Source: Paenibacillus rubinfantis (GTDB lineage Bacteria; Bacillota; Bacilli; Paenibacillales; Paenibacillaceae). From it: a DNA stretch of 64,000 nucleotides. The notes below the pieces were generated by a model, which was not told where the DNA came from, did no database searches, and saw only the letters and a list, made by a program, of their open reading frames with translations. The DNA is taken from NCBI RefSeq assembly GCF_001486505.1, contig NZ_LN909063.1:248001-312000 (forward strand). Direction: 5' to 3'. A program made the position numbers and the translations under genes. This document shows positions 43,551-50,834 of the stretch, piece after piece (the stretch's first letter is position 1; every line of letters begins with the position of its first letter).

Positions 43551-43595
43551 AAGCGCAAGTACGAGGGAAGGAATCCCGGGTACTTGCGCTTTTTT
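43551..43595 (+). terminator. Terminator after the GH94 gene
   Basis: AAGCGCAAGTAC pairs with GTACTTGCGCTT around a loop of about 18 bases, followed by TTTT. Confidence 0.92.
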
Positions 43596-43727
43596 ATGCT
43601 TCTGTCGTAAACGGAAAAGCCGGCAGCCCTTCGCGGTTGGTAAGCATCTCAACCCTAAGCATACTTGAGGAGTGCGTGTCCATCTAGCCCAAATTGAAAG
43701 CCTTTTCCTTGGAAATGTTAGATGCGG

Positions 43728-44423
43728 TTAAGCCACATCCATTTGATCGATCTTACGGAAGCTGAGGTAGGTGATGAGAATCCCCAACACCGACAGCGAC
43801 AGCGGAATCGCCAGGATGGAACTCAGGCTGAAGCCAAGGTTATTGGAGCATACGATCATGACGATCACAATCGACGATACGATTGTCGTTGGAACGGATT
43901 TGTTCCGCAGACCGGCGACCAGGGGCAACAAGCACATCCCAGCAGCTCCGAAGGCCTGCATGAATACGGTGAGTCCATGCTGAAGGAGCATTTCCGTTTG
44001 CAGCGGGTCGGACAGATACCCCCAGATCGAATTGATCCCGATAAAGAGGCCGCCCACAAGCAGGTTTGCGACAATGACATTAACAAATGTCCAGACGAAT
44101 ACCATCGCCAACTTGGCGAAAATCAACTTTTTACGGTTCACCGGATAGGCGAACAGCAGGGCGATCGTCTTGTCTTTGAATTCACTGATGATCAGCTTCG
44201 ATAACAGCACGGAGGCATATACGATGAAGGTTGCCCGGACGAGCAGATCAATCATGGACAACATTTCGGCTTGACTCCGAAACGAAGGGTCTTCGAGATT
44301 CGCGGGGTCTGCGAAGTAAATAACCGACATGGCTCCGGCAATGCACAGGTAAGCGATGAGCGCCCCCCAAAGGTAGCTGGTTAAGCGCCCCTTCTTGAGT
44401 TCCAGTTTAATAAGTTGAAGCAT
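43728..44423 (-). CDS. ABC-2 type permease (bacitracin/lantibiotic-like transporter)
   Basis: A 231-residue membrane protein with six segments. The N-terminus MLQLIKLELKKGRLTSYLWG is the amphipathic start of ABC-2 permeases of the BcrB/lantibiotic type; KTIALLFAYPVNRKKLIFAK is the conserved cytosolic loop. It overlaps the ATPase gene by 17 bases, so the two are coupled. Its role is probably export or removal of a cell-wall active peptide, next to a two-component system. The substrate is unknown. Confidence 0.85.
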   Translation of the reverse strand: MLQLIKLELKKGRLTSYLWGALIAYLCIAGAMSVIYFADPANLEDPSFRSQAEMLSMIDLLVRATFIVYASVLLSKLIISEFKDKTIALLFAYPVNRKKLIFAKLAMVFVWTFVNVIVANLLVGGLFIGINSIWGYLSDPLQTEMLLQHGLTVFMQAFGAAGMCLLPLVAGLRNKSVPTTIVSSIVIVMIVCSNNLGFSLSSILAIPLSLSVLGILITYLSFRKIDQMDVA

Positions 44424-45339
44424 GGCTTTCCCCTCCTTTGACCATATCGAAGAAATATTCCTCTAGACTCGGATGTTTGCGGTTGATCGATTGAATCGGC
44501 ACATCGTTGGCGATTAGCCCTTTGGTCAATGCCTCTTGGGACAGCTTCGTGTCATAGATGCGGATGATGTTGTCGCCGATTCGCTTGATATTCTCAACCT
44601 CTAACGTATCCACGAGGACAAAGGCAGCCAGATTTACGTTCGAAGTCACAATTTCCACGTATTCCGTCGTGGAGGCATGCACGGATTCCATCGAGACTTC
44701 GCGAAGCAGTCTTCCCCCATCGATGACGCCGATGGTGTCAGCCACTTGTTCAATTTCTCCAAGCAAATGGCTGGAAATCAACAACGCAATGCCCCAATCG
44801 TCACGCAACCGACGGAAGAGTTGGCGCATGAGCTGAATACCTTCGGGATCCAGGCCGTTGATCGGTTCGTCCAGGAGCAGCAGCTCCGGCCGGGTTGAGA
44901 TGGCTCGCGCAATCCCCAGCCGCTGCTTCATACCAAGAGAGAACTGTTTGACCGGCTTATCCTGGGTGCCGATCAACTGCACCATCTCCAACGCCTCGCG
45001 AATGGCGTCCTTCTTGTAGTAACCCATATACTCGGCATGCAGCTCCAAATTTTGCTCTGCCGTCAGCTTTTCGTAGAACACTGGCGTTTCAATCAAATGG
45101 CCGATGCGTTTCAAATGCTCCGTAGCCCCGGGCATCAGCTTCTCCCCGAATAGCTCGATTTCCCCGCCGGTGGGTCTGACCAGCCCCAGCAGCATTTTCA
45201 TAACCGTGGATTTACCGGCCCCATTGGGTCCGAGAAATCCGTAGATCTCGCCCCGGCGCAGGGTCATGTTTACGCTGGAGACTACTTCTGCTGTCCCGTA
45301 GCTTTTGGTTAGCTGATACGTTCTTACGATTTCATTCAT
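44407..45339 (-). CDS. ABC transporter ATP-binding protein (BcrA-like)
   Basis: A 310-residue protein. Walker A is GPNGAGKSTVMK, the signature is FSLGMKQRLGIARA, Walker B is LLLLDEPINGLD, and the switch His is in SSHLLGEIEQ. An extra C-terminal domain (residues 220-310: STTEYVEIVTSNVNLAAFVL) is typical of BcrA-type subunits in bacitracin and lantibiotic resistance. GGGGAGTGAGAAC stands before ATG 45339. It is transcribed from the 45340-45461 gap toward the permease. The histidine kinase and response regulator lie directly upstream on the same strand, so they probably sense the drug and control this transporter. Confidence 0.93.
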   Translation of the reverse strand: MNEIVRTYQLTKSYGTAEVVSSVNMTLRRGEIYGFLGPNGAGKSTVMKMLLGLVRPTGGEIELFGEKLMPGATEHLKRIGHLIETPVFYEKLTAEQNLELHAEYMGYYKKDAIREALEMVQLIGTQDKPVKQFSLGMKQRLGIARAISTRPELLLLDEPINGLDPEGIQLMRQLFRRLRDDWGIALLISSHLLGEIEQVADTIGVIDGGRLLREVSMESVHASTTEYVEIVTSNVNLAAFVLVDTLEVENIKRIGDNIIRIYDTKLSQEALTKGLIANDVPIQSINRKHPSLEEYFFDMVKGGESHASTY

Positions 45340-45461
45340 GTTCTCACTCCCCTTGTTTCTGTACTCTTAGCTTAATTGGGGAAACTCTCTTTTCTATGTC
45401 ATAGATCTTACTTTTTTCTTACGTCCGGAACGGAAAGGAACGGAAACCGTCAACGCCCCCC

Positions 45462-46418
45462 TCAGGCCCGCTTTGAACGAGGGAGGGTAAGGGTAAAGCA
45501 GGTGCGGACTCCCGGCGTGCTCTCCAGCTCGAGGGTGCCATTCAGCCGCTCCGCAAGCCGCTTGGCGATGGTCAGTCCCAATCCGCTGCCCTGCATATTC
45601 CGATTGCGCGAGTCTTCCATGGTATACATCCGATCGAAGACCCGAGCTTGTTCGGTTCTCGAAATGCCGCGCCCCCGATCGATCACCTGGAGGGAGACCT
45701 GATTCTCCGAAGCCTGAAGCGTCAGCCCCAAATACCGGCCTTCCGCTCCATATCGCATCGCGTTCGACAGCAAGTTGTCCAGAATACGGGATAACGCCTC
45801 TTCATTGGCATACACCCAGACCGGATGCTCCGGCAAATCGATATCGACCTGAAAGCCTTGCTCGGAGAGAAGGTCGAAGTAAGCCAGGATCCGCTGGCGA
45901 CCGGTTTCTCCCGCATCGATTACCGATAGAGGGAGGTCCAGATCGCCCGATTCCAGCCGAGCCAGATCAAAGAAGGTGTTGATCAGCTCGTGGACCTGAG
46001 CCGTCTTCTTATAGAGTTCCCCCAGCATCCGCCGGCGTTCGTCTTCCGACAGGTCGGTCTGCTGGGAGAGCATCTCGGCATACCCCATGATGACGGTCAG
46101 CGGCGTCTTTAAATCATGCGAGACGTTGGATAACATCATTCGCATCGCCCGCTCCATGCCAGCATAGTCCGCGGCCGATTGGCCGGCTCGGTCCAGCAGG
46201 TCGTTGATCGCCCGCAGCAATTCCCGCAGCTCGGGAAGGGGAGTGACGGTCAGGATACGTTCCTGCGTTAAGGGATGCTTAGGATCGGTAAAGGGGATGA
46301 GCTTCCGGTTGATATAAGCGAGCTCCTTGCGAAGCGCAAGGTTCGTCCTGCGTTGGTTGAGATACAATATTACCAGCACAGCGATGGGAAGGAGCAGCAA
46401 CCACCCGTAACCTAGCAT
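45462..46418 (-). CDS. Sensor histidine kinase with minimal sensor region
   Basis: A 318-residue protein with only one membrane segment (residues 2-22: GYGWLLLLPIAVLVILYLN), so the sensing part is short. HisKA contains SNVSHDLKTPLTVIMGYAEM with the phosphoacceptor His. The ATPase domain carries the N box ILDNLLSNAMRYGAEG, the G1 box VIDRGRGI and the G2 box GSGLGLTIAKRL. Single-segment kinases next to BcrAB-like transporters often take the signal from the transporter itself; that is inference. The ATG at 46418 follows the response-regulator stop with no gap. Confidence 0.92.
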   Translation of the reverse strand: MLGYGWLLLLPIAVLVILYLNQRRTNLALRKELAYINRKLIPFTDPKHPLTQERILTVTPLPELRELLRAINDLLDRAGQSAADYAGMERAMRMMLSNVSHDLKTPLTVIMGYAEMLSQQTDLSEDERRRMLGELYKKTAQVHELINTFFDLARLESGDLDLPLSVIDAGETGRQRILAYFDLLSEQGFQVDIDLPEHPVWVYANEEALSRILDNLLSNAMRYGAEGRYLGLTLQASENQVSLQVIDRGRGISRTEQARVFDRMYTMEDSRNRNMQGSGLGLTIAKRLAERLNGTLELESTPGVRTCFTLTLPRSKRA

Positions 46419-47126
46419 TTACCCTTCCCCCAATCGATACCCAATTCCCCAAAGCGTTCGAATATAACGGGGGGTTGACGGATCGTCCTCAATCTTCTCT
46501 CGCAGCCTTCTCATATGTACGTTAATGACGTTATCATCCTTGAAATAGTCCTCGTTCCAAACCAGTTGATAGAGCATGGCTTTAGTGTATACCCGGGTTG
46601 GATGCTGAAGGAACAGCTTTAGAATTTGAAATTCCTTGGACGTCAACGTGATCTCCTGCCCCCGCTTGGTGACCGTAAAATTATCGGGATCCAGCGTCAA
46701 TTCCCCGACGGACAGCAGTTTGAGTTCCGGCGTCTGACCCGCTTCATCCGGGTTCGAATATAACGTAGCCCGACGGATGGAGGCTTGCACGCGGGCGGCC
46801 AACTCGATGAGGGAAAAAGGTTTCGCGATATAATCATCTGCACCCAGCCGCAGGCCCAGCGCCTTCTCGACTTCGCCGTCTTTAGCGGACAAGATCAGAA
46901 TCGGGACGCGGCTTTCTTTTCGAATCTGCTCTAAAATGTCGAGCCCGCTCCGTTTGGGTAACATGAGATCCAGTAAGATCAGATCATAGCTGGCGGATGC
47001 GAACTCGCGAAGCGCTTGCTCGCCGTCCTCAGCCACGGTAATTTGATAGCCTTCTTTGGCCAAGTAATCCTTGACCATCGTGCTGATGGCTGGATCGTCT
47101 TCAATGATTAGTAGATGGCCTTCCAT
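46419..47126 (-). CDS. OmpR/PhoB-family response regulator
   Basis: A 235-residue protein. The receiver domain (residues 1-120) has IIEDDPAIS, the phosphoacceptor Asp in YDLILLDLMLPKR, and the Lys in DDYIAKPFSLIEL. The DNA-binding winged helix follows (TLTSKEFQILKLFLQHPTRV, DNVINVHMRRLREKIE, IRTLWGIGYRL). It is first of the minus-strand set RR-kinase-ATPase-permease. It diverges from vanY across a 138-base region, which likely carries its binding site. The ATG at 47126 has AGGAGAGGCG upstream. Confidence 0.94.
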   Translation of the reverse strand: MEGHLLIIEDDPAISTMVKDYLAKEGYQITVAEDGEQALREFASASYDLILLDLMLPKRSGLDILEQIRKESRVPILILSAKDGEVEKALGLRLGADDYIAKPFSLIELAARVQASIRRATLYSNPDEAGQTPELKLLSVGELTLDPDNFTVTKRGQEITLTSKEFQILKLFLQHPTRVYTKAMLYQLVWNEDYFKDDNVINVHMRRLREKIEDDPSTPRYIRTLWGIGYRLGEG

Positions 47127-47264
47127 GACTTCGCCTCTCCTCTTGGAATTTACCCCCTATTCTAAGCGAAGCTCCGATTTAAGAAAAACTTTATTTTTTG
47201 CCCCCGTTCTTCTTAAGTAATTTTACCTATGCTAAAGAGGAACAAAAGCTAGGAGGAAACAAAC
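47127..47264. promoter_or_regulatory. Divergent regulatory region between response regulator and vanY
   Basis: A 7-bp inverted repeat TTAAGAA (47179-47185) and TTCTTAA (47210-47216) lies between the divergent genes. A plausible -35 TTGCCC (47198-47203) and -10 TTTTAC (47221-47226), 17 bases apart, would serve vanY. Binding by the adjacent response regulator is inferred, not shown. Confidence 0.4.
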
Positions 47265-48155
47265 GTGAAAAAGTGGGTTCTTTGCCTGATGATCCTGGTG
47301 CTGCTGGGATTTGGGGTTACGAAATTTAAAGCGAGTATGGCCCGGACGCCGCAGGACGAGACGCAGCCATTAGAGATCAATGAACCTTATAACGCAGATT
47401 CGTCTGCCGCCGGAGCCGAAGAGGGACTAACGATCGATGTTACCAAGGAGATGGTGTATCAAGGTGATTTGCTGCTGGTGAACAAAGACCATCCCGTTCC
47501 GAAGGGGCTGCACCCCGACAGCGAAGCTGTGAGTTTGATTCGGAACGCCGAGTTGATCGACGGATTTGGGGTGTTGGATAACAAGGTGCTGTTGTCGCCG
47601 CAGATGGCGGAGCGATTTACTGCGATGGTCAAGGCGGCCGGGAAAGAAGGAATCAATCATTTTCTGATCAGCAGCGGGTACCGGGATGAGCAGAAGCAGG
47701 ACGAGCTGTACCGCCAAATGGGTTCCAAGCTGGCTCTGCCCGCCGGATACAGTGAGCACAACCTGGGACTGTCGCTGGATATCGGGTCCTCCCAGGCAGA
47801 GATGAACAGCGCTCCCGAAGGCCAATGGTTGAAGAAGAACGCGTGGAAATATGGGTTTATTCTACGATACCCGGACGACAAAACGGCGATCACAGGCATT
47901 CAGTTCGAGCCTTGGCATTTCCGGTATGTTGGTTTGCCGCATAGTGCGATCATTCAGGAGAACGGGTTTGTGCTGGAGCAATATATGGATTACCTAAAGG
48001 AACAACAGTCGGTGAGCTTGAAGGTGCAAGGCCAGAAGTATCACGTGTTTTACTACCCGGTATCTAAGGATCGGACCCTTCAGGTACCGGTGCAGGGACA
48101 ATATGAGATTTCCGGCAACAACATGGACGGAGTCATCGTAACCGTACGCGAGTAG
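47265..48155 (+). CDS. vanY: D-alanyl-D-alanine carboxypeptidase, VanY type
   Basis: A 296-residue protein anchored by an N-terminal membrane segment (residues 4-20). The VanY catalytic motif SxHxxGxxxD appears as YSEHNLGLSLDIG, with a second zinc ligand in EPWHFRYVG and the substrate helper SSGYRDEQKQDELY. VanY removes the terminal D-Ala from wall precursors and so reduces targets for glycopeptides. An 80-residue C-terminal extension after the catalytic part has no assigned role. AGGAGGAAAC stands before the ATG. It is divergent from the two-component genes and co-directional with vanZ. Confidence 0.92.
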   Translation: MKKWVLCLMILVLLGFGVTKFKASMARTPQDETQPLEINEPYNADSSAAGAEEGLTIDVTKEMVYQGDLLLVNKDHPVPKGLHPDSEAVSLIRNAELIDGFGVLDNKVLLSPQMAERFTAMVKAAGKEGINHFLISSGYRDEQKQDELYRQMGSKLALPAGYSEHNLGLSLDIGSSQAEMNSAPEGQWLKKNAWKYGFILRYPDDKTAITGIQFEPWHFRYVGLPHSAIIQENGFVLEQYMDYLKEQQSVSLKVQGQKYHVFYYPVSKDRTLQVPVQGQYEISGNNMDGVIVTVRE

Positions 48156-48195
48156 ACAGCGGCGAGGGAGAACATCAGGAAAGCGAGGAGATCCA

Positions 48196-48711
48196 ATGGA
48201 AACGGAAAGCTGGCTGAAGTACGCAGGGGTTCGAGTGCTGTTTGTCTTATATTTAGGTCTCTTGGTCAAAATCATTCTGTTCAAGTTTCACGATTTCGGA
48301 TTCGATGTGCTTTGGAGACAATTCGAATTTAGCTTGAACTCTCCGGGACTGGTCTACAGGAGATTGCAGCAAGGCAATCTGGTTCCTTTAAAAGAAATTA
48401 CCCGGAGCCTGGAGGGGATGACACCACATGATATGGTGAACGTCTTCGGTAACGTGGCTCTCTTTATCCCGTTTGGGATCCTCCTGGGGGTTATGTTCCG
48501 CCAAAAAGGCATCTCCAGCATCGAGACGATCCTGTATGCATTCGCGGTGAGTCTAAGTCTGGAAAGCGCCCAGCTGCTGCTGGCGATGGGGCAGTTTGAC
48601 GTGGATGACCTGCTCCTGAATACGGGAGGGGCGTTGCTTGGTTATTTCATGTACCTCTTCCTGTCTACGGCGCTCGGGACACAAGCCTTCGTACGCACGG
48701 GAGAGGGCTGA
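48196..48711 (+). CDS. vanZ: VanZ-family protein
   Basis: A 171-residue membrane protein with four to five segments. The VanZ domain starts FVLYLGLLVKIILFK and carries NVFGNVALFIPFGILLG and ESAQLLLAMGQFDVDDLLLN, which is the characteristic VanZ signature. VanZ proteins give low-level teicoplanin or lipoglycopeptide resistance by an unclear way. It lies 40 bases after vanY with AGCGAGGAG upstream and ends before a terminator at 48750. No vanH, vanA or vanX gene is present in the window, so this is not a complete vancomycin-resistance set. Confidence 0.93.
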   Translation: METESWLKYAGVRVLFVLYLGLLVKIILFKFHDFGFDVLWRQFEFSLNSPGLVYRRLQQGNLVPLKEITRSLEGMTPHDMVNVFGNVALFIPFGILLGVMFRQKGISSIETILYAFAVSLSLESAQLLLAMGQFDVDDLLLNTGGALLGYFMYLFLSTALGTQAFVRTGEG

Positions 48712-48749
48712 ATATTTGAATATATAAGGGAGCGAACTCGCTCCATTCA

Positions 48750-48777
48750 AGGGCTGCCGGATTTGGCAGCCTTTTAT
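48750..48777 (+). terminator. Terminator of the vanY-vanZ operon
   Basis: GGCTGCC pairs with GGCAGCC around a 5-base loop, followed by TTTTATT. Confidence 0.85.
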
Positions 48778-48863
48778 TGCGGCTTTAGCCGGTTGAGCTC
48801 GCGAAGCGTGCGAAACAAAAAACCACCCGCTATGCGGGTGGAGGGACCTAGGGTTTGACCAAC

Positions 48864-48918
48864 AAGACCATTCCGATAAAATTGAGATGTTCAGGCTCAA
48901 AATGAAAGGAATGGTCTT
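48864..48918 (+). promoter_or_regulatory. 5' leader hairpin that covers the tnpA ribosome site
   Basis: AAGACCATTCC (48864-48874) is exactly complementary to GGAATGGTCTT (48908-48918), two bases before the tnpA ATG at 48921. The AAAGGA ribosome site (48905-48910) lies partly in the stem, so translation should be low, as known for Salmonella IS200. Confidence 0.75.
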
Positions 48919-48920
48919 AG

Positions 48921-49394
48921 ATGGCAAACAAGAATTACAGTCTAGCTCACACAAAGTGGATGTGTAAATACCACATTGTGTTCACCCCGAAGTATAGACG
49001 GAAAGAGATCTACAATCAAGTGAGAAAAGATTTGATCGAAATATTCAAACGTCTATGTAAATACAAGGGGGTGGAAATTTTAGAAGGTCACATGATGCCA
49101 GATCATGTGCACATGCTGGTCGCGATTCCACCAAAGATATCGGTAGCATCGTTCATGGGATACCTAAAGGGGAAAAGCTCGCTGATGGTCTTTGAAAAGC
49201 ATGCCCAACTGAAGTACAAATATGGGAATCGAAAATTTTGGGCAGAGGGCTATTATGTGAGTACAGTAGGCCTAAATGAAGCCACAGTAGCCAAATACAT
49301 TCGTGAACAAGAAGCACACGACCAAGCCATAGATAAATTGAGTGTAAAAGAATACGAAGATCCGTTTAGCAGTAATAGCAGCAAAAAGAAATAA
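48921..49394 (+). CDS. tnpA: IS200-family Y1 transposase TnpA
   Basis: A 157-residue HUH/Y1 transposase. The HUH motif is PDHVHMLVAIPP, with EGHMMPDHVHML preceding. The catalytic Tyr is in the helix GLNEATVAKYIREQEAHDQA. Other typical parts are KCKYHIVFTPKYRRKEIYNQ-like (here MCKYHIVFTPKYRRKE) and FMGYLKGKSSLMVFEKH. The length is normal for an intact IS200 enzyme. It excises and inserts single-stranded DNA. There is no TnpB gene. It appears functional, though the leader hairpin should keep its level low. Confidence 0.95.
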   Translation: MANKNYSLAHTKWMCKYHIVFTPKYRRKEIYNQVRKDLIEIFKRLCKYKGVEILEGHMMPDHVHMLVAIPPKISVASFMGYLKGKSSLMVFEKHAQLKYKYGNRKFWAEGYYVSTVGLNEATVAKYIREQEAHDQAIDKLSVKEYEDPFSSNSSKKK

Positions 49395-49531
49395 ACCCGT
49401 TTAACGGGTGAGTGAAGGTGACAAATTACATTGAGCCTGAACAACCATGTTGTCAGGCTGGCGTCTTTAGGCGCAGTTTGGTAACAGGGGGTTATACCCC
49501 AAGAGCAAACCACCCGTTGGACGGGTGGTTA
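49395..49531 (+). ncRNA. Structured 3' region of the IS200 element
   Basis: After the tnpA stop, 137 bases contain at least four short hairpins: ACCCGTTTAACGGGT (49397-49411), AGCCTGA/TCAGGCT, a GGGG/CCCC pair around TTATA, and the end hairpin. This is more structure than the end recognition needs. An RNA role is only a suggestion; the hairpins may act as transcription stops. Confidence 0.35.
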
Positions 49532-49577
49532 TGATTTGGATGCAAAGGGAACAATTTCACAAACTTTTTGTAAGCTA

Positions 49578-49606
49578 CTTGACAAAAGGAACTGGGGCGG
49601 ATATCA
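49578..49606 (+). promoter_or_regulatory. Sigma-A type promoter of the FMN reductase gene
   Basis: TTGACA (49578-49583) and TATCAT (49601-49606) are separated by exactly 17 bases. It lies 47 bases beyond the IS200 right end, so the element has not disrupted it. Confidence 0.75.
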
Positions 49607-49738
49607 TTATCTCTAGTTCGAATAATCCAAATTTAAACAATTGGAGAAGTTCGGGAAGGATACTTGGTGGTGTGACAGATGAGTTTTTGGGGCAAATTGT
49701 TAGGTAGAGCAACGAAACCAATTGAGGAGGAAAAAACC

Positions 49739-50278
49739 ATGTCTAAATTAAATATCGGGATTATTTTGGGAAGTACACGCGAAGGCCGCGTGAGCCCGCA
49801 GGTCGGAGAATGGGTGAAAAAGCATGCGGATGCCCGCGGCGACGCAAACTATGAAATCATCGACATCGCGGATTTCAAACTGCCGCTGCTTGGCGAAGCC
49901 GATGCCAGTGAGCAAGCCGCCGCTTGGAACAACAAGCTGAACGGTTTGGACGGCTTTGTATTTATCGTGCAAGAATACAACCACAGCATCACCGGTGCTC
50001 TGAAGAACGCACTCGACTATGCGCGTGAAGCGTGGAACAACAAAGCGGCCGGGATCGTCAGCTATGGTTCTGTAGGCGGCGCTCGTGCAGCTGAGCATCT
50101 GCGCGGGATCCTGGGCGAGCTGATGGTAGCCGATGTGCGCGTACACGTTGCCCTCTCGCTGTTCACCGACTTCGAAAACTACAGTGTCTTCAAGCCGGCA
50201 GATCTGCATCAAACGAACTTGAACGACATGCTGGACCAAGTCCTCGCTTGGAGCGGCGCGTTGAAAACGCTGCGTTAA
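49739..50278 (+). CDS. NADPH-dependent FMN reductase
   Basis: A 179-residue flavodoxin-fold protein. The FMN phosphate loop is GSTREGRVSPQVGEWV, and EYNHSITGALKNALDYA is the second flavin motif of the NADPH-dependent FMN reductase / azoreductase (YhdA-like) family. I start at ATG 49739, with TGAGGAGG upstream; an in-frame ATG at 49679 has no ribosome site. Such enzymes reduce quinones, azo dyes, chromate or free FMN. It is monocistronic with a promoter at 49578 and a terminator at 50303. Confidence 0.92.
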   Translation: MSKLNIGIILGSTREGRVSPQVGEWVKKHADARGDANYEIIDIADFKLPLLGEADASEQAAAWNNKLNGLDGFVFIVQEYNHSITGALKNALDYAREAWNNKAAGIVSYGSVGGARAAEHLRGILGELMVADVRVHVALSLFTDFENYSVFKPADLHQTNLNDMLDQVLAWSGALKTLR

Positions 50279-50302
50279 GCTTTATTCCGAGCTTCTAATA
50301 GG

Positions 50303-50338
50303 AACCCTTGCGCCTAATCTATGGCGCGGGGGTTTTTT
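50303..50338 (+). terminator. Terminator after the FMN reductase gene
   Basis: AACCCTTGCGCC pairs with GGCGCGGGGGTT, imperfectly, with a T-run after. Confidence 0.9.
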
Positions 50339-50429
50339 GCATGACTGCGGGAGGTGCAATTACTGTGAGATTTGTCATATCGACGAGCTGACTCATTTGT
50401 TAATTGTACCTTTAGGAGGTGGACGACTT

Positions 50430-50606
50430 ATGAAAGTCAATTATCCCTTGAAAGGGACTGCAGATCTCAAAGAGATCAAGGAATCCCTGAAACCGTTCGG
50501 CGGACGTTGCGCCAAAATCGTAGATGGAACATTGGAGTATCAGGTTAAAGATGAGAACGAAAAAGCCGCCTATGAGGCGATGAAAGAAAAAGGTTATATC
50601 GGCTAA
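50430..50606 (+). CDS. Small soluble protein of unknown function (58 aa)
   Basis: MKVNYPLKGTADLKEIKESL begins at ATG 50430, with TTTAGGAGGTGG upstream at the right distance. The rest reads KPFGGRCAKIVDGTLEYQVK and ends MKEKGYIG. It is mixed charge with no membrane segment. A longer reading from a TTG at 50337 begins inside the previous terminator and is unlikely. The strong ribosome site supports a real gene. The family is not recognised. It ends before a terminator at 50625. Confidence 0.65.
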   Translation: MKVNYPLKGTADLKEIKESLKPFGGRCAKIVDGTLEYQVKDENEKAAYEAMKEKGYIG

Positions 50607-50624
50607 GCCGGCGATCGAACAAGT

Positions 50625-50670
50625 AGGGCGTACCCGCCATGTGATTTGGCACAGGGACGCTCTTTTTTTT
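50625..50670 (+). terminator. Terminator before the trehalose operon
   Basis: GGGCGT-CCC-GCC pairs with GGC-GGG-ACGCTC (one G-T pair and small bulges), followed by eight T residues. Confidence 0.75.
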
Positions 50671-50685
50671 GTCGAAAAATGGGGA

Positions 50686-50745
50686 TTGACGGATTTGTAT
50701 ATACAAGCTAAAATGAAAACGCAAACAGAAACCTGTATATACAAG
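50686..50745 (+). promoter_or_regulatory. tre operon promoter with two TreR operators
   Basis: TTGACG (50686-50691) and TAAAAT (50709-50714) are 17 bases apart. The palindrome TTGTATATACAA (50695-50706) lies in the spacer, and a second core TGTATATACA lies downstream (50734-50743), 38 bases from centre to centre. TTGTATATACAA is the known Bacillus subtilis TreR operator. The repressor gene ends this operon. Confidence 0.92.
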
Positions 50746-50834
50746 TTGATCGAAAGCCGGATTTGGCATCATTTGCAAGCGTTTGCTGCAAAATAAACTG
50801 TTCATCGGCTCACATCACGAAGGAGGAACCATCC

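Larger units (their letters stand above)
48821..49531 (+). mobile_element. IS200-type insertion element with hairpin ends
   Basis: About 710 bases with only a tnpA gene. The left end is a hairpin, CCACCCGC/GCGGGTGG (48823-48841). The right end is a 10-bp hairpin, AACCACCCGT/ACGGGTGGTT (49508-49530). Such subterminal hairpins, not inverted terminal repeats, are what IS200 transposases recognise. The exact cleavage points and target site were not established. Confidence 0.8.

Noticed and set aside
47265..48711. Complete vancomycin-resistance operon
   Set aside because: Only VanY and VanZ types are present; the ligase, dehydrogenase and dipeptidase genes are absent.
48921..49394. RAYT-type (REP-associated) transposase partner for the 58217 palindromes
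   Set aside because: The protein is an ordinary IS200 TnpA by length and motifs, and its end hairpins differ from AAATGTTG; kept only as a search hint.
50337..50429. N-terminal extension with many Cys before the 58-aa protein
   Set aside because: It starts at a TTG inside a terminator without a ribosome site, while ATG 50430 has an excellent one.
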